A stretch of DNA of 64,000 nt from Psoroptes ovis (GCA_002943765.1 PQWQ01000007.1:1738501-1802500); one strand, 5' to 3'; positions 1-13,145 are shown, numbered from the stretch's first letter. The notes: generated by a model not told the origin, from the sequence alone. Numbers and translations: made by a program.

Positions 1-493
1 CTGCTGATGTTGATTATGATCTTATGATGATCTTTCGACAATCATAAGTCAGTACTACAAACTAAAGATCATATATTGATGAATATAAACATTCATAAAC
101 AAGTGAATTTACTTAAATCTTCAAACATTCAATCCACTAATTTATTCACCAGTTTATACTGTTTTGAATTGCGATGTTTAGCTTGTTTGCAAATTAATGA
201 TCTTCAGCGGGGAAAAATACATCGCTTATCTTTGAGGACCTTTCAAGAGATTTCCTATTCGAAAACTCACTAATCACTTGAATCATCAAAGAGATAATTA
301 AACACAGTTGAACAGTTGAATAGTCAAATGTAGTCTGGTCATATGTTTGAAAATTGATCAAACAAAATTCATAAATGATGATGATGACATTGAATTTAAT
401 TGCATATGTGTTTGTATTGAATTACACTAATTGATCGAATGATGAACTGATTTAATTAATGAATAAATGAATGAATATCATTATTAAGCATTT

Positions 494-676
494 ATGATAT
501 CTTATTTGTCCTCATTTCCAATGATGATCACTTCACATGATTTCACAATTAAAATCATTCAAAAACCACCATTAAAGACCACCGCCAAATTAACGAGTCG
601 ACGACCGTCGTTTGTTTCCCGATTTCCCTACTTCACTCATTCATACGAACAACTCGTTGACAATTTAACAAATTAA
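494..676 (+). CDS. Candidate small ORF, 60 aa, unknown
   Basis: ATG-initiated frame with an in-frame TAA two codons upstream. The product is basic with several Pro and Ser residues (PPLKTTAKLTSRRPSF in the middle) and ends in LVDNLTN. I see no domain, signal peptide or splice site. Its base composition is richer in G+C than the flanking repeats. I do not recognise it; it may be a chance open frame. Confidence 0.15.
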   Translation: MISYLSSFPMMITSHDFTIKIIQKPPLKTTAKLTSRRPSFVSRFPYFTHSYEQLVDNLTN

Positions 677-785
677 AATTTTCCAATGAATCTCAGCATA
701 TATGAAAATGAACTAAATTAATGAAAATGGAATTTCTATTTTCAACTCATGATCATCATCATGATCAGGATGATGATGATGATGA

Positions 786-822
786 TATAAATACCAGTGT
801 ATGATTCAGATATAATTCAGTG
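786..822 (+). promoter_or_regulatory. Possible core promoter: TATA box plus initiator
   Basis: TATAAATA at 786-793 is followed by TCAGTG at 817-822, an arthropod initiator-like hexamer whose A lies 33 bp from the start of the TATA box, close to the usual spacing. The first downstream ATG opens only three codons, so a transcript starting here would need a non-coding first exon. No convincing gene follows, so this is a sequence match only. Confidence 0.28.
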
Positions 823-3800
823 AACCATTCATTGCATTACACCAAAACACAACCATAAAATGCACCAGTGAGGTTGACAATTGTATTTTGAGGTTAATTG
901 TTATTACGATTACGATTATTAACATCTACATCATTATTATCATTAATATAATCGTTATAACATTCATCATCAAGCATCAAAACGATCTAAATTTCAAGAA
1001 AAAAAAATGAATTTTTTTCATTTTTCTTCGTTGAAATGAATTGAATTGAATTAAATTGGAATAAATTGTCGCCCATAATAATCATTATGATGATGATGAT
1101 GAAATTATCATCATAAACGTTATTATTACTCTTGAATTTTATTATTATATTATTATATTTATTTATGATGATGATCATCATCATCAACATCATCAAGAGC
1201 AGCAGCACCAACAATGCCAACACCAACAACATCATCAATCTAATTTCCTCATTAAAAAATTTACTCATTGTTCTGATTCGAGCATCAACAACAATCATAA
1301 ACAGAAATTTCTGAACAATTAATTCAATATGGTTCAACAATTCAATGAGCACAAATGATGATTTAAATTTGAAAAATTTTATTCTAAATCATTCATTCAT
1401 TCATAAAATACCTCATTATGCAATAATCAACATATGACCACATACATGAATGATTATACAATGATAAAATTATAACATTTGATTTTCCAATGATTTTTCA
1501 ACTTTGAATATCTTCAATTGATGCAAATATATGAAACTGATGATGCTCATCATCATACATCATCCATCGACAAGTCTTTGAAATCATTTGTTGCTCGAAT
1601 GTAAATTTTTAAAATTCAAAAAATTTCAAAAATCAAAATGGAAATTATGGACACGTATGCTCAATGCTAGTAATGCTCAATTGCAGCGAGCGAACCATAT
1701 CATAATCATCATCAGCGTGGTGCAACGAAATCATTCGAAATAGTTGGATCACAGGGAAAATCAAAGTGAAAAATTTGCCCACTTCGGAACCACAAGATGA
1801 TTCAACGAGAAGGAGTTGTAAATAAATGAAACACAAACAGAAACTTGAATTCAAATTTAATCACCACCAAGATGATGAATGGATGAAACTCAATTAAATT
1901 GAAAACACACCATATTCACATATCGAATTCATTCATTGACTTCTCGAATTTCATTTTGAAATTGAAACATCAAAAAACATTGTTAATGATGATGATGATG
2001 ATAATGATAATGATGTGAAATTTGATGACAATTTTTTTTCCGAGGAAAACATTATTTGAGTATATTTGGAAATGTTTCAAGCATTTTCATGTTCGGATAA
2101 TGATAATAATGATGATGATGATGTAATATATATCAATGATGAATGTAATTTTGACAGATGAAAATATGTCAATCAATCATAAATCGACAATTGTTTCATT
2201 GATTCAACGATCTTAGTGTATCGTCTGTATCTGTATTTAGCTACTGTATCTGAATTGGTAGAGCTTTGCTTGTACAGAATCGAGTTCAATGATAACTAAT
2301 TGATTGATTTAGATTTGAAGGATTCCTCAGAATCAGGAATCAGTTCATAAGACCTTTGAGAAAAGTCCTCGAAAGTCAACGTATTCAAATATGTTTTAAA
2401 GTCAATGAATTCAAATGTTTGAAATCCTTTGAATAATTAAAATAAACGAAAAAGCAAAAAAAAAAACAAATAAAAACCGAAATCAATTTGAATATTGTCG
2501 ATGGCAATAACGACAAAATACACGTCTAAATGTCTAAGGTGAATGACACACGTTTAAGCCACATTGTTTTGAATGAGAAAAAAAAAACCAAACAAACAAA
2601 ACCAAACTGAACGAAAAATTGAAATTTTCGATGAAAAATAAAAAGAAAACGAAACAATGAAATCGACTTAAAAAAAAGCAAATCGAAAAAAATTGCAATT
2701 CATTCATTTATTCAAACATTTTCTTGGCTGGAAAAAATAGTCATTTGGGGAAGCAGCACTTAGAAAATCAATCTCAGGTCAAAGACTTTTATCCAAAACT
2801 TACATAGACATAAACTTACACAAGGCGAAAAACTTCACTGATCCAAGATAGGGTGGTGGTGATGGTGGTTTACAACCAACCAACTCAATTCTCAAAGCTC
2901 GAAAATGCCACGAATGAAATTCAATGACATTCGGATTATGATCAAATCGGTGAAATTAAATCTTACCTAAAAAAAACGAAAAAATCTTCGACAGGAGGTC
3001 GGGTGTGACCCTTTTAATGTTCTTTTTTTTTGCTCGATGACTGAAAATTGATCGTATGGTTTGTGATGAATATGTGAATCGATCGAGCAGCCACAAATCG
3101 TGGCCACCGAAAATGTGTGAATTTGATTTGATTGAAATGTTCATTTTCATTATGAATTTTAATTAATTTTCCATCGTAAACAAATGAAAAATTAATTAAG
3201 AAAAATATTTAAAGAAAAAACGCCGAGAAAATATTTAATTCATTTTCATAGTAGGATGAGTGTGATAAAACAACTAATATACACAAACTGCTTGAATGAA
3301 TGAATGAACGTTTTTGAATAATTAATTAATTTTGGAGATTTTTTCATTTGCTTTTCGAAGAAATTTAAAGCAATTTCAAAGTGGTCAAGTGAGAAGAAAC
3401 AAAAATTAAATACGATTCATTCAATTGAATGAATGGTGTTTGAATTCACTTAAATTTTGTTCCATTCATTCATACGATATCTTAATTGAATCTTTGAATT
3501 TCTAACAATTATAAATTCTATTATCATTAAATGATGCACCATTCGATGCTGCAGCATCAGCAGCACCAAATGAATGGTTCCAAAAATAACATGGTGCACA
3601 TGAATAAGATAATTTTCAAGAAAAAAAATCGAAAAACATGTATTAATTATGGTCACCATTACCACCATCGTCATCATCAATTATGATTGATCACCATCAT
3701 CTTCATCACCCCATCGTCATAATCTACCACCATGACCATCATTGATCGTCGTCATTAAATTACATAGGAATAACACGATGAATACCAGACTCATTCGGCT

Positions 3801-4814
3801 GAAAATACACATGGGTTTCACGCTTATCGATCGAACAACAATAACAACAAGCAAACAAATCATGATTTAATAATAATAATAAAATGATTTGTCCGATTGA
3901 ATTTTTAAAATTTTTTCCTCATCTTCTGATCGAAAAACGATACAAACAAACAAACATAATGATAATAAAGATAATAATAATTTCATTTTCATTTTTCACA
4001 CTTTTCACTTGTTATTTCTAAAAATAACTTCAGCTGACTAAAAAATAGAAAAAATCGACAATAAAATGAATTGAAAAAAATAGGTAAATATTATTATTAT
4101 TATCATCATCCAATACGATACAAGTGAATGAATAGGTCATATTACTCGAGATGGTAATTGGTGAAAACATGGCAGTAAATGGTAAGCCGTTGGTTGGTCA
4201 AACAATCAACAACAACAACATTGAATGCTGATGACCAGCCAAATTGATGCTCGAATCGGTTGTGTTTATAAACAAATCAAAATCAGACACAATGAGTTAA
4301 GAAAATTGACCCAAGTCGGCAGCAGCAGCATCAATACAAACATTAACTTATAACAGCATCGACATTAATCATAAATCGTTCAATTTTAGACAATTTTCTC
4401 AAAAATTTCTCAAATATCTTGAAATTATGTATTGTATTGTATAGTCTTGCAATCGTTACATCGTTATTTACCATCATCGTCGTTTGAAATCGAAACCATT
4501 ATTGATGTTTCGATGTGAAATAACAAAAAAACGAAAACAAATGAACTCAAAACACATGAAACCCATTACAAACACGCAAATCATTATTGTTATTATTATT
4601 TTCAATGATCACATCAAATGAAATTAAAATTTAAATGTTTCGATTGTTTCAAAATGAGTTTTGCTTCGAAAGCAAAGCATTTGAAGATAATGGTGATTTC
4701 GTTTTCGATTTCTTCGAAATGGTCATCATTATCATAGAATGATGGAATAATTGTAAACATACAAATGGTTCGTTTTCGTTTGTTGATGGTATTCGATGAT
4801 GATGATTATCATCG
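823..4814. other. Gene-poor AT-rich stretch
   Basis: Dominated by ATG/ATC triplet runs, CAAA runs and A-tracts. Two short items stand out. At 4151-4231 (+) there is a 26-codon ORF beginning MVIGENMAVN with a good splice donor (G|GTAAGC) at 4181/4182, so it could be a first coding exon. At 1645-1854 (-) there is a 69-codon frame of unclear status. Nothing here can be called a gene. Confidence 0.4.
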
Positions 4815-5150
4815 TCAGAAACATTTGCTTTTGTCGTTATGATATTGATGTGGTAAAAAGATAAGGTCTAAAGCTTTAAAAGGCTTTGAAAAGCTAAAAA
4901 TAATCAATTGAGCAAACAATTGAACAGGGAAAACTAAGAAATCGAAATAAAAACAAAACAATAAAATCGATTCATTTTTGAATTTTGAGTTCGAAAAAAA
5001 CGAAAACAAAAATGAAAATTTGACAAATAATCCTTTGAAATCATCTGATATAACTGCGATAACGATAACAACAGTGGCCAAAAACAACAATCCAAAACAA
5101 ACGATTGAATCAATGAGTACATCATAAGACAATCGATGCCAATAGGTCAT
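4815..5150 (-). CDS. Candidate membrane ORF, 111 aa, unknown
   Basis: ATG-initiated frame whose N-terminal 16 residues (MTYWHRLSYDVLIDSI) precede a clear hydrophobic segment at about residues 16-34, followed by the polar SDDFKG. The remainder is Phe/Leu-rich and may simply reflect T-rich DNA. The same frame stays open about 37 codons upstream of the ATG, giving nearly 150 codons without a stop, which is long for this base composition. No family is recognised. On the opposite strand a 35-codon ORF starting at 5157 (MVDGHRPFCFWPKYDW) also reads plausibly, so strand assignment is uncertain. Confidence 0.2.
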   Translation of the reverse strand: MTYWHRLSYDVLIDSIVCFGLLFLATVVIVIAVISDDFKGLFVKFSFLFSFFSNSKFKNESILLFCFYFDFLVFPVQLFAQLIIFSFSKPFKALDLIFLPHQYHNDKSKCF

Positions 5151-5265
5151 TGAAATAATGGTCGATGGACATAGACCATTTTGTTTTTGGCCAAAATATG
5201 ATTGGAAAAATCGTAAAAAACAAATTATCTTTCGAAAAATGGAGGAAAATCCTATGAAAATATGA

Positions 5266-7938
5266 ATTTTTCACTTTTTTCATAATCATTTTTATGACAT
5301 GAAAATTTGCATATTTTTAATATCAATTGAAATTGTTATATCAATCGATGATATAATCGCTATCGTTCGAGGTAACAATATATGATCGCCACAACGAAAA
5401 TTCAAATCGGTTCGAGTGGTATTTCATATTTCAATTCAAACTTCATGTTTCATTTCATTTATTATCATTTGATAATCATCGATTCGATTGGATAATAAAA
5501 AAAAATCGAAACAATAATAAAACGATTTGGAAAATGAAACGAAACAAAATGAAATTTCAAAGAAAATTTGATCAATCGGTTTTCATTGGTTTCACTCGTT
5601 AAATGGTTTGTATTCATTGGTGGAACTGAACATTTGATGATCATCGATCAGAGAAATTGAATAATAGAAAAGAGAAATTAATTAAATTCGAATCAAAATC
5701 AAAATGAATGGAAATGATTGAATGAAAATGAAATGAAACCATTTCCTAGTACATATTTTATTACTATGATCATCATTATCATCATCGTTGAATGATCATC
5801 AATTTATGATTGAAAATAATTGAAATGATCATAATAATAAATGATTGTTTAGGAAATGTTTGAATCAATTTTTGATTCAATTGAATCGATTTTTCTGGGA
5901 GCTTTTCAGTCCATAAAATTCGAATAAAATCATTATAATCGTTATTATAATGGATCAATCATTTGACCAACACATGGGCAACAAGAACATGGCGGCAACA
6001 CCCGTTCAACCACGTTCATGATGAGATGAGTTTGTCCACATTTGAATTTTCTCATCATTTTCGAATTTAATTGAATGATAATAATCAGCGAATGAACATC
6101 TTCTTAATGATCATTTGAGACATCATTCACATGTCCATTCATTGATTGATTAATTGCACGAATGAATGATTGAATTAATGATTAATTTAGATCATCAAAT
6201 CGAATGAATGACAATTTAATTGATTGAAAAATGAGAAAAACACGTGTTCGATTTTCGTTCGAAACTCGTGCATTAATCATTAAATAGGCAAATAAGCTTA
6301 ATGATTGAATCCAACTAATGATCCATTTGATTCCATATGTTAATGTTCGCCTCGCTTCAAACGAAATTTACGCAGTAAAATACGATTAAATGGAGCGAAA
6401 CAACGGCGAAAAATTGAGTCGATTTAAATTGAGCCAATTGATTCTGTGGTTGACATGGATTGTTTGTTTTCCGAGAAAATCTATGGTGTCAACGAATGTC
6501 ATTGTATTACATTCGAAGAGTTTCGTGTCTTAGTATTATTATGATCATCATTATCATCAGGTCAAACTTGATTGAAATGTATACACAATCATACATTCGA
6601 TGACATACAGAGGAACAACTGTTTGAAGAGAAAAAACTGTTATTCTGCGACTGTTTCTTTCTTTTTTTCCCGAAGATAATTGTCCATATATTGATGACCT
6701 CAAAGCTGATGATCATCAATCCGTTTCTATTTCTCTCATTGAAAATTGAAACAATCGATCGAGAAAATTCGATGATCAATGAAACATTTTAGATCATCGA
6801 ACGATTCATTGATCATTGGACGAAATCAGCCGAACAATTCCAAACAAGCCAATGATCAAGTTATCAATGATTTTAGATGATAATTTTTGTGTTTGTTTTA
6901 AGCACACAATCAATGAATAGATTGCAAATGAGCAAAATAAACAAAATGAAGATCAGCGAAATTCAATTAAATTATTTCTGATGGAGAATGACACACACAC
7001 GAAGTCACTTTGAAGGTTCGAAGATATCATTCATCAATTTCAATTCATTTCAATATTTCAATGTCAAACGTGTCTGTGTGTCGATAAATGACAAAATGAG
7101 TGTGAATGGAAAAGAGAGAAACGTAAATGACAAGTTTGGTGAATAAATGAAATGATAATTATAATGATAACAGTGGAAATGAATGTATTTGTTTACATGT
7201 CAAAATCCTTTCATCATCATCAGTCATCATATTTCAAAACTCATAGACGATATTAAATGTTAATAATATTAAATGATACCATTTATGATTCGCAAAAAAT
7301 GGTTCAACCATTTTGTTCTTGGTTTGTTCAGAGAGAATCGTCGAACATGACCTGAATGAACGTGAACGGTTATCATCATCATTCGGTGATATTCACATGT
7401 GTACATGAATCCATTTCCATGATTTATTTTTTTTTTTTTTTTTGTTATTTCGGTAAAACCACAGAATGGTAACATGATATGAAATAATAATGAATGAATG
7501 AATAAACGACCAAAAAAGTTCATAAAAGTCATTTGGATGATCATCATTATTTTGGTCGAATGATGATGATATTAATAATAATGATGACATTAATGATAAT
7601 CGTGTCATCATCATCATCATCATCACACAACATTGTTCATTCGTTTGACATGACCACAATAATCTTTGAACTGACTGAATCATGTTTTGAATAAATCAAT
7701 GAATAAACGAATAAAGGAATGAAGAATGGATGATAATTAAAGCTTAAATTGGAAGAATGAATGAATGGAAAAGGTGTCACGCCATGATGGATTGGCGCAA
7801 TCGGCGTCTTTTTTCATTCATTCATTTCAAAGGTTGATGTTTCACATAATTTATTGTGATATATAGACATTCACATACACACAAACATGCATAAACATAC
7901 ACACGAATCATTCATGCGATTCAAAATCAGAAAAATAC
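5266..7938. other. AT-rich intergenic or intronic DNA with one small ORF
   Basis: Mostly ATGA/ATCA repeats, CAAT-rich tracts and a T-run near 7430. Apart from the small ORF at 6390-6533 no coding segment stands out. A 16-codon ATG frame near 7097 (MSVNGKERN, then GTAAAT) could be a minimal first exon but has no independent support. Confidence 0.4.
6390..6533 (+). CDS. Candidate small ORF, 47 aa, unknown
   Basis: ATG directly preceded by an in-frame TAA. The product starts MERNNGEKLSRFKLS, continues with a hydrophobic stretch (QLILWLTWIVCF, about residues 16-27) and ends LHSKSFVS. A single membrane segment after a basic, polar N-terminus would suit a small type II membrane peptide, but that is inference. 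It is too short for statistical support and no homolog is recognised. Confidence 0.2.
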   Translation: MERNNGEKLSRFKLSQLILWLTWIVCFPRKSMVSTNVIVLHSKSFVS

Positions 7939-8040
7939 ATGAAATCTATGACCTTAATGATTTTACTGGTTGCAATGTTAGTCAGTGTTGTTGTTTCAGT
8001 TGTTGTAAAGGCATGGTACGACAAAGAGGTAATGGTGTAA
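7939..8040 (+). CDS. Signal-peptide-like ORF or first coding exon
   Basis: The frame encodes MKSMTLMILLVAMLVSVVV and then KAWYDKE. That is a textbook secretion-signal layout: a Lys near the start, a 17-20 residue hydrophobic core, then a polar segment. Immediately after the GAG for E30 (8026-8028) is GTAATG, a usable splice donor, so exon 7939-8028 in phase 0 is the likeliest reading; without splicing the ORF ends after 33 codons. I could not find a convincing second exon; frames at 8839-9090 are one possibility. Valine codons from GTT repeats could mimic a signal peptide. Confidence 0.3.
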   Translation: MKSMTLMILLVAMLVSVVVSVVVKAWYDKEVMV

Positions 8041-10592
8041 TCATTTAGAAGGTGTTTACACCTATTATTGACAATGATTATGTTTTTTTATTGTTATTCA
8101 TTATCATTTTCCACGATGATAATGACCGAATCGAATGACCTGAAACGAATCAGGTTAAAGTTCATTGAATTTCAAAAGAAATATTGTCAATTCATTCAAT
8201 AGACAAAATATACGAATGATCATTTGAATTTTTATCATTAAATGACCTTAAATGACAAACGAAAGACATGAACGGAACGGATTCTTTTGAATGAATTAAA
8301 TTGGATTTGAATTGAACTGAATGAACGACATAAACAACATGAACAAATCAACTAAAACACATAAACAAATGGTTGGCTAATCAACATCAACAAAGATAAA
8401 CAAACATACAAAACAAGACTTACCAACTATGGACAAGCGTAAAATGCTTTGAATTTGAAAAAGATCATCAAAATATGATCGTAAACTATGACGATTGTGA
8501 TGACATTTACGAAGGTTTAAGAAGATTTAAATTCAAAATTATTATTATTAAATGAAACGAGACAAGTGATTTTCGGATCAAAAAAGTATTCATTTGAAAT
8601 CCTTATAATGGTCATATACATTCACGAGGTGTTTATGAGGTGGAATATCGTTTTTTTTTAATTTTGAAAAAATACATAAAATTCAACACTTAAGATTCAT
8701 AATATTTTGGTGGGTTGTTTATCGTTGATTATGATGATAATTATGATTATTAAAATCGTGTGAGATCAAAAATTTTCCGAGTAAAATGCATCAACAACGA
8801 GTTTCTTGGTGGTTTTAACTGAGAAATCAAACTTCTGAATGAATATTTCTGTCAACATCATCATAATCACCACGACTGCCGCCAACAAAAACAAAGGCTC
8901 GTTAAGTAGCAGTGATAATCGTGTAGTTGATCGTGAGGATTTTGATTGCGTGGTGGCTTGGTTAAGTATGAATTTATCAAATTCAATGATTTCAGTGAAT
9001 TCGGTGAGCTGCTTCGGCTACAGCTGCATCAGTGGACAATTCCGTGAATTTTTCGTGGTGAATGAGCACCGGAAAAATGAGCATCTGTAGTTGTTGTTTT
9101 GTCCTCTGATACGGTCCAAATATATTTGTGGGTCGTATTCATTGATTTGTTCACGTTCGAAAGTATCCCCGAAGAGGTCATTCAATCAATCGATGATGGT
9201 AGCACAAGGGTGACCAACCAATAACACAACACAAACACGTGCTTTTATTTGAACAATTTTGAATTTTTGAATAAAATCAAATCAATGGACAGATGGTCAT
9301 TCGGATTTTATTGTTTTCGGATGATTTTAGATGCACAAACACGCACTCAAACACACACAAATGGACATATGGATATTGATATGAAATGAATGATTGACAA
9401 AACGCGATGCATCAAAGCAGATCGAATGATTTTAGATTCAAAATAGTTACAGAATTCGTAATGGGAATATATATGGTGATTACGACAGTTCCCCAATCAC
9501 CGAATCGTTGAAATTATCGATGCTTGATCAAATATCAAAATGGATGGAACACAATTGAATTTAAATGGTGAGGATAACGAAGAGAATTAAACACTTCGGT
9601 AACTTTGTTCAATGGAATCATTTGTATCGAATCGTAATCATTCGAAATTGGCCGAATTATCGAATAATGATTTGCGATGGTGGCTTACGATTATCAGTTA
9701 ATCATTTCAAATCAAAAGTTCAATCATTTTTAGCCGTCAAATTAATCATAAATTCGGTGAAATAATCGTCACTATTAAACATTTACGTGTAAGCAAACAA
9801 CATTTGGCGACGACTGACAACAGTCGACTGTGTGTGTATGGTTGATGGTGAATGGATCATATGCAATGGATTTATTTATTTTCATTCATTCATTTGTTTC
9901 TTGTTTAGTTTCCACATGTTGGAAAAATGTGTTTCTCTTCTCGTCTCCTATTACTCTTAGAGTCTCCGTGCTCTTTGTAAACACAGAGAAAAATACCATT
10001 GAATTTAGTTGATTTTGAAGCATACGATTGCAGATTTGCACAACACAAATACACAGACAAAAACACACGATTTTCCCCAAAATAAACGAGAACAACCCGA
10101 AAGGTAGAAGCATATGAGCATTTTTCAATTCATGGAAAACTAATTTAATGATCATTTTGCACAGGTAAATCAATTGGCTCTCAGTCTTTCTGTGTTTGAA
10201 ACATTACAATCAAAATGAATCGAATATCGAAGCATTGAAACAAGGTTGAAACACACAGGCGAAGAACTGAATTGATTGCAGCTGAAATTCAACGAGTTGC
10301 AATCAATTTTTGCTTATAAGATTGCTTCATTAATAATTGAAAATTATGAATTCAAAGAAAAGAAATTGGACACAGGAAAAGCAATTTCTTTGTTCAAAAT
10401 TTACAAAAGAGAGAGAGAGAGAGAGATATGAGTAGAGAAACAGGGGAGATGAATATCCTCCAAAGACGCTGGCGGATGCTGACTTAGGTGTATTGTTTTT
10501 GTTGTTGCTGCAAACAATCGATAACAAGCGATCCTAAACGATAATATAATAAGCAACAACGATAATAATCCATGGTTGACAAGTTGACATTA
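8041..10592. other. Gene-poor stretch with a GC-richer patch
   Basis: Mostly AT-rich repeats. A patch at about 8860-9210 is richer in G+C and open in several frames at once: 83 codons on the plus strand (8839-9090, with Cys residues in NSVSCFGYSC) and 50 codons on the minus strand from an ATG near 9181 (MTSSGILSNVNKSMNTTHKY). Because three frames look equally protein-like I do not call a gene. A 66-codon plus frame at 9565-9765 starts with a GTG-containing context and is also unconvincing. Confidence 0.35.
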
Positions 10593-10820
10593 TCATGTCG
10601 ATAAAGTTGACATTACCATGTTGACATCATTATTGTCAAAGTGTTTAAATTGTTTTTGATCAAATAATTCGATCATAAAGGAATTAAATTTAATGTAAGA
10701 ATCGATCGATATGTGATCATATGATCGATAAATGATGTTATGTAAATATTTGTTTTTTAAATGTAAAGAAAAATGAGAAAAAATTGAAATAAATGTCAAC
10801 AATTGACAAACATATCGCAT
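10593..10820 (-). CDS. Candidate secreted ORF, 75 aa
   Basis: ATG-initiated frame beginning MRYVCQLLTFISIFSHFSLHL, a plausible signal peptide, followed by a polar, Asp/Asn/His-containing body and ending MVMSTLST. The DNA is very AT-rich, where open frames this long are uncommon. It diverges from the plus-strand ORF at 10954, leaving 133 bp between the two start codons. An AACATG|GTAATG donor-like site lies near the 3' end. No family recognised. Confidence 0.25.
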   Translation of the reverse strand: MRYVCQLLTFISIFSHFSLHLKNKYLHNIIYRSYDHISIDSYIKFNSFMIELFDQKQFKHFDNNDVNMVMSTLST

Positions 10821-10953
10821 TAAAATAGAATTTTTTAAATTTAAATATTACCGATATGAAATGAGTGTTTATAAATTGGGTAAGATTTGTTCGATCAGCA
10901 ATAGAAATTTGCATTAATTTGATAACATTAGAAAACGCTCATTTCATTCCGGT

Positions 10954-11226
10954 ATGTTTGAAAAAATAATTATTTTGACAAAATTAAGTGGAATGAAAAT
11001 GACGAAATATAAATTTTTAAAAACATACATTCATTCAAAGCAACCAAATATTGATCTTATAAACACATATGAATATTATCTTCAATTATCATTATTTAAT
11101 CAGCTTAATTATTACAAAAAAAAAAACGTAAGAAGAATGGAAATCAACACATTTTCAATTGACAGATGTCGATTTGATTTGATTTGTCGTTTTACGGGTG
11201 CTTTGATAATTTGCACAATTATTTAA
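10954..11226 (+). CDS. Candidate ORF, 90 aa, basic, unknown
   Basis: ATG-initiated frame of natural composition in very AT-rich DNA (Lys, Ile, Tyr and Leu rich, MFEKIIILTKLSGMKMTKYK at the start). An AAC|GTAAGA donor after about codon 59 offers a spliced alternative. The style (N-terminal segment rich in K/Y/I) resembles the start of the chemoreceptor-like protein at 50761, but there is no alignable motif and I infer nothing more. It forms a head-to-head pair with 10593-10820 (-). Confidence 0.25.
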   Translation: MFEKIIILTKLSGMKMTKYKFLKTYIHSKQPNIDLINTYEYYLQLSLFNQLNYYKKKNVRRMEINTFSIDRCRFDLICRFTGALIICTII

Positions 11227-11336
11227 ACATAGACACAATCATCACCGGCAAAAAACACACAAACAATTTTCGATCACCAACGCAACCATATTGATTGAGA
11301 AAAATCATGAAATGATTTGAGCAAGATGATGATGAT

Positions 11337-11357
11337 AAACAAACAAACAAACAAACA
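11337..11357. repeat. (AAAC)5 microsatellite
   Basis: Five tandem AAAC units. Similar short CAAA/AAAC runs recur across the window (for example near 27550 and 30140). Confidence 0.85.
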
Positions 11358-11621
11358 CAAATGAAATGCGATTCGATACAGTATAAACGCTGTCAGTCAA
11401 AGCTGACATGAACGACAGACAAACGTGAAATTATCCAAAACGGATTAAATCAATGTTCCGGAATTGAACATAATCATCGTTATAATGATTATGATTACGT
11501 AAAAACAAATTAAATCCAAAAGAAGAAATAATCATGGCAAAAAGTGTTTGAAGCACGAATGAACAAACGAAACATATTTATGATTGATTGATAGATTGAT
11601 TAATGTTGTCATTGTCCATCG

Positions 11622-11646
11622 GATGATGATGATGATGATGATGATG
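11622..11646. repeat. (GAT)8 microsatellite
   Basis: Uninterrupted GAT triplets, one of many in the window; the same triplet family encodes Asp runs in the Q-rich gene at 18593-20031. Confidence 0.9.
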
Positions 11647-13145
11647 GCGAATCAGGTAAATCTCATCAAATACAATCAACATGATTGGTTATGGTTTTCC
11701 ATCATCAAATCCGTATGATTTTTCCCATTTAAAGCCTCAAATATTTATGATAATATGTGTGCATATTTGATCCATCATCGTGTGTGTGTGTGTTTGCGTG
11801 TGTTTGAGTGCTTGTGTGTTTACACACATCAATCATTCACATAATTTCATAAATCTAAACTGGATTAAACGATTTATTATGGATTTTAAATATTCACAAA
11901 AATGGAATGATTATCATTTAAAGCACTTTAACAAACAACAACAACAACAACAACAATGGACAATGACGATGTTGTTTTTGTGCAAAAACGATTTTCATGA
12001 ATGATTGATTTGAGTATTTCACAATTTTGATTGTGTTTGTGGCAACAACAAACAGCAAACAACCACGAACATCAAGAACAGCAAATCTTCAGAGAAATCC
12101 ATTGGATCAAGTATACTTTTGTGTTCGTTTGAAACAGTGGAACAGCGATTTTGGACGTAAATATTATTAAATTAAAAATCTTGAAAAACAAATAAACAAA
12201 AATAAATCCTTGAGTTTTGAATTATCTTTGAAAATTCAACAAAAAAACGAATAAAACATAATTATCTTCGTTTGCCTTAATAGTTTAAAATGCGTCCACA
12301 ATAAAAGCAAAAAACGATTTGCCAATCATCGACGAAAACAAAACAAAAACAAAACGAAATCAACAAGTAAATCATTATTTATGATTTACGATCAATTGAT
12401 TTTGATCTATTTGAGCTAAATGTCGATAGATAATCATTATCGAATATGGATTGAACAAGAGTGAACAAATGTGTCTGAGTAAATAACAGGCCAAGATAAT
12501 GGTCAAATATTGAATAAAATCGAGCCTCGAATCGATGGCAATTGATTGAAAATCAATAATCACATGTGTTTGCGTGTGAGCTTGATTCAATTTACTCGTT
12601 TTTTTATTATTATTGTTTATTATCATCGATGACGATGAAGTAAACAAAACGAAAAATTTGATTAAACAACTTGTAATTTATTTATTTTGATTTTTTCTAT
12701 GAAAAAAGCTCGTGTACAAGCACGTCAATGTGTAACATCGTGAAACGTATGAAATGGTACGTGACGCCTCTACGCATTTGCTTTGCTTCGGTATATGATT
12801 GATCAGACAAAATAATGAATAAATAAATAATTGGATGATTGATTAAACAAAACAGGTCAACAACAACTTAGGAAAAAGAGTGAAAAGCATGGAAAATATC
12901 TGAGAATTATTATTAATGAAATAAACATATGAATTATGCTAAATATTAATGAAAAAATATGATCGATTCATACATATATCGATGGACAACATCGTACATA
13001 ATCATTAAGATCATAATATGTGATGTCATGCGATCATATGCAAGCACTGAAATTCAATTTTTCATGAAAATTAAATTGAATTTTGATAAGATCACAACGT
13101 TTCTACTTGAAGCAGTAACCATTATCATTATCATTATTATTCAAA

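Larger units (their letters stand above)
11227..13145. other. Gene-poor repeat-rich stretch
   Basis: Contains (AAAC)n at 11337-11357, (GAT)n at 11622-11646, a TG-rich run near 11780-11800 and a CAA run near 11936-11955. No coding segment could be supported; frames at 11780-12004 and 12375-12647 are made largely of repeat translations. Confidence 0.4.

Noticed and set aside
987..1352. 121-codon minus-strand ORF with Ile/Met/Leu runs
   Set aside because: Made of ATC/ATG/ATT repeat translations; no sign of a real protein.
7780..7812. ACGCC...GGCGT inverted repeat followed by T-run, terminator-like
   Set aside because: The loop is about 20 nt and bacterial-type terminators are not expected in this nuclear DNA.
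8839..9090. 83-codon ORF as second exon of the 7939 signal-peptide exon
   Set aside because: No acceptor with a pyrimidine tract joins it in frame, and the same DNA is open in other frames on the minus strand.
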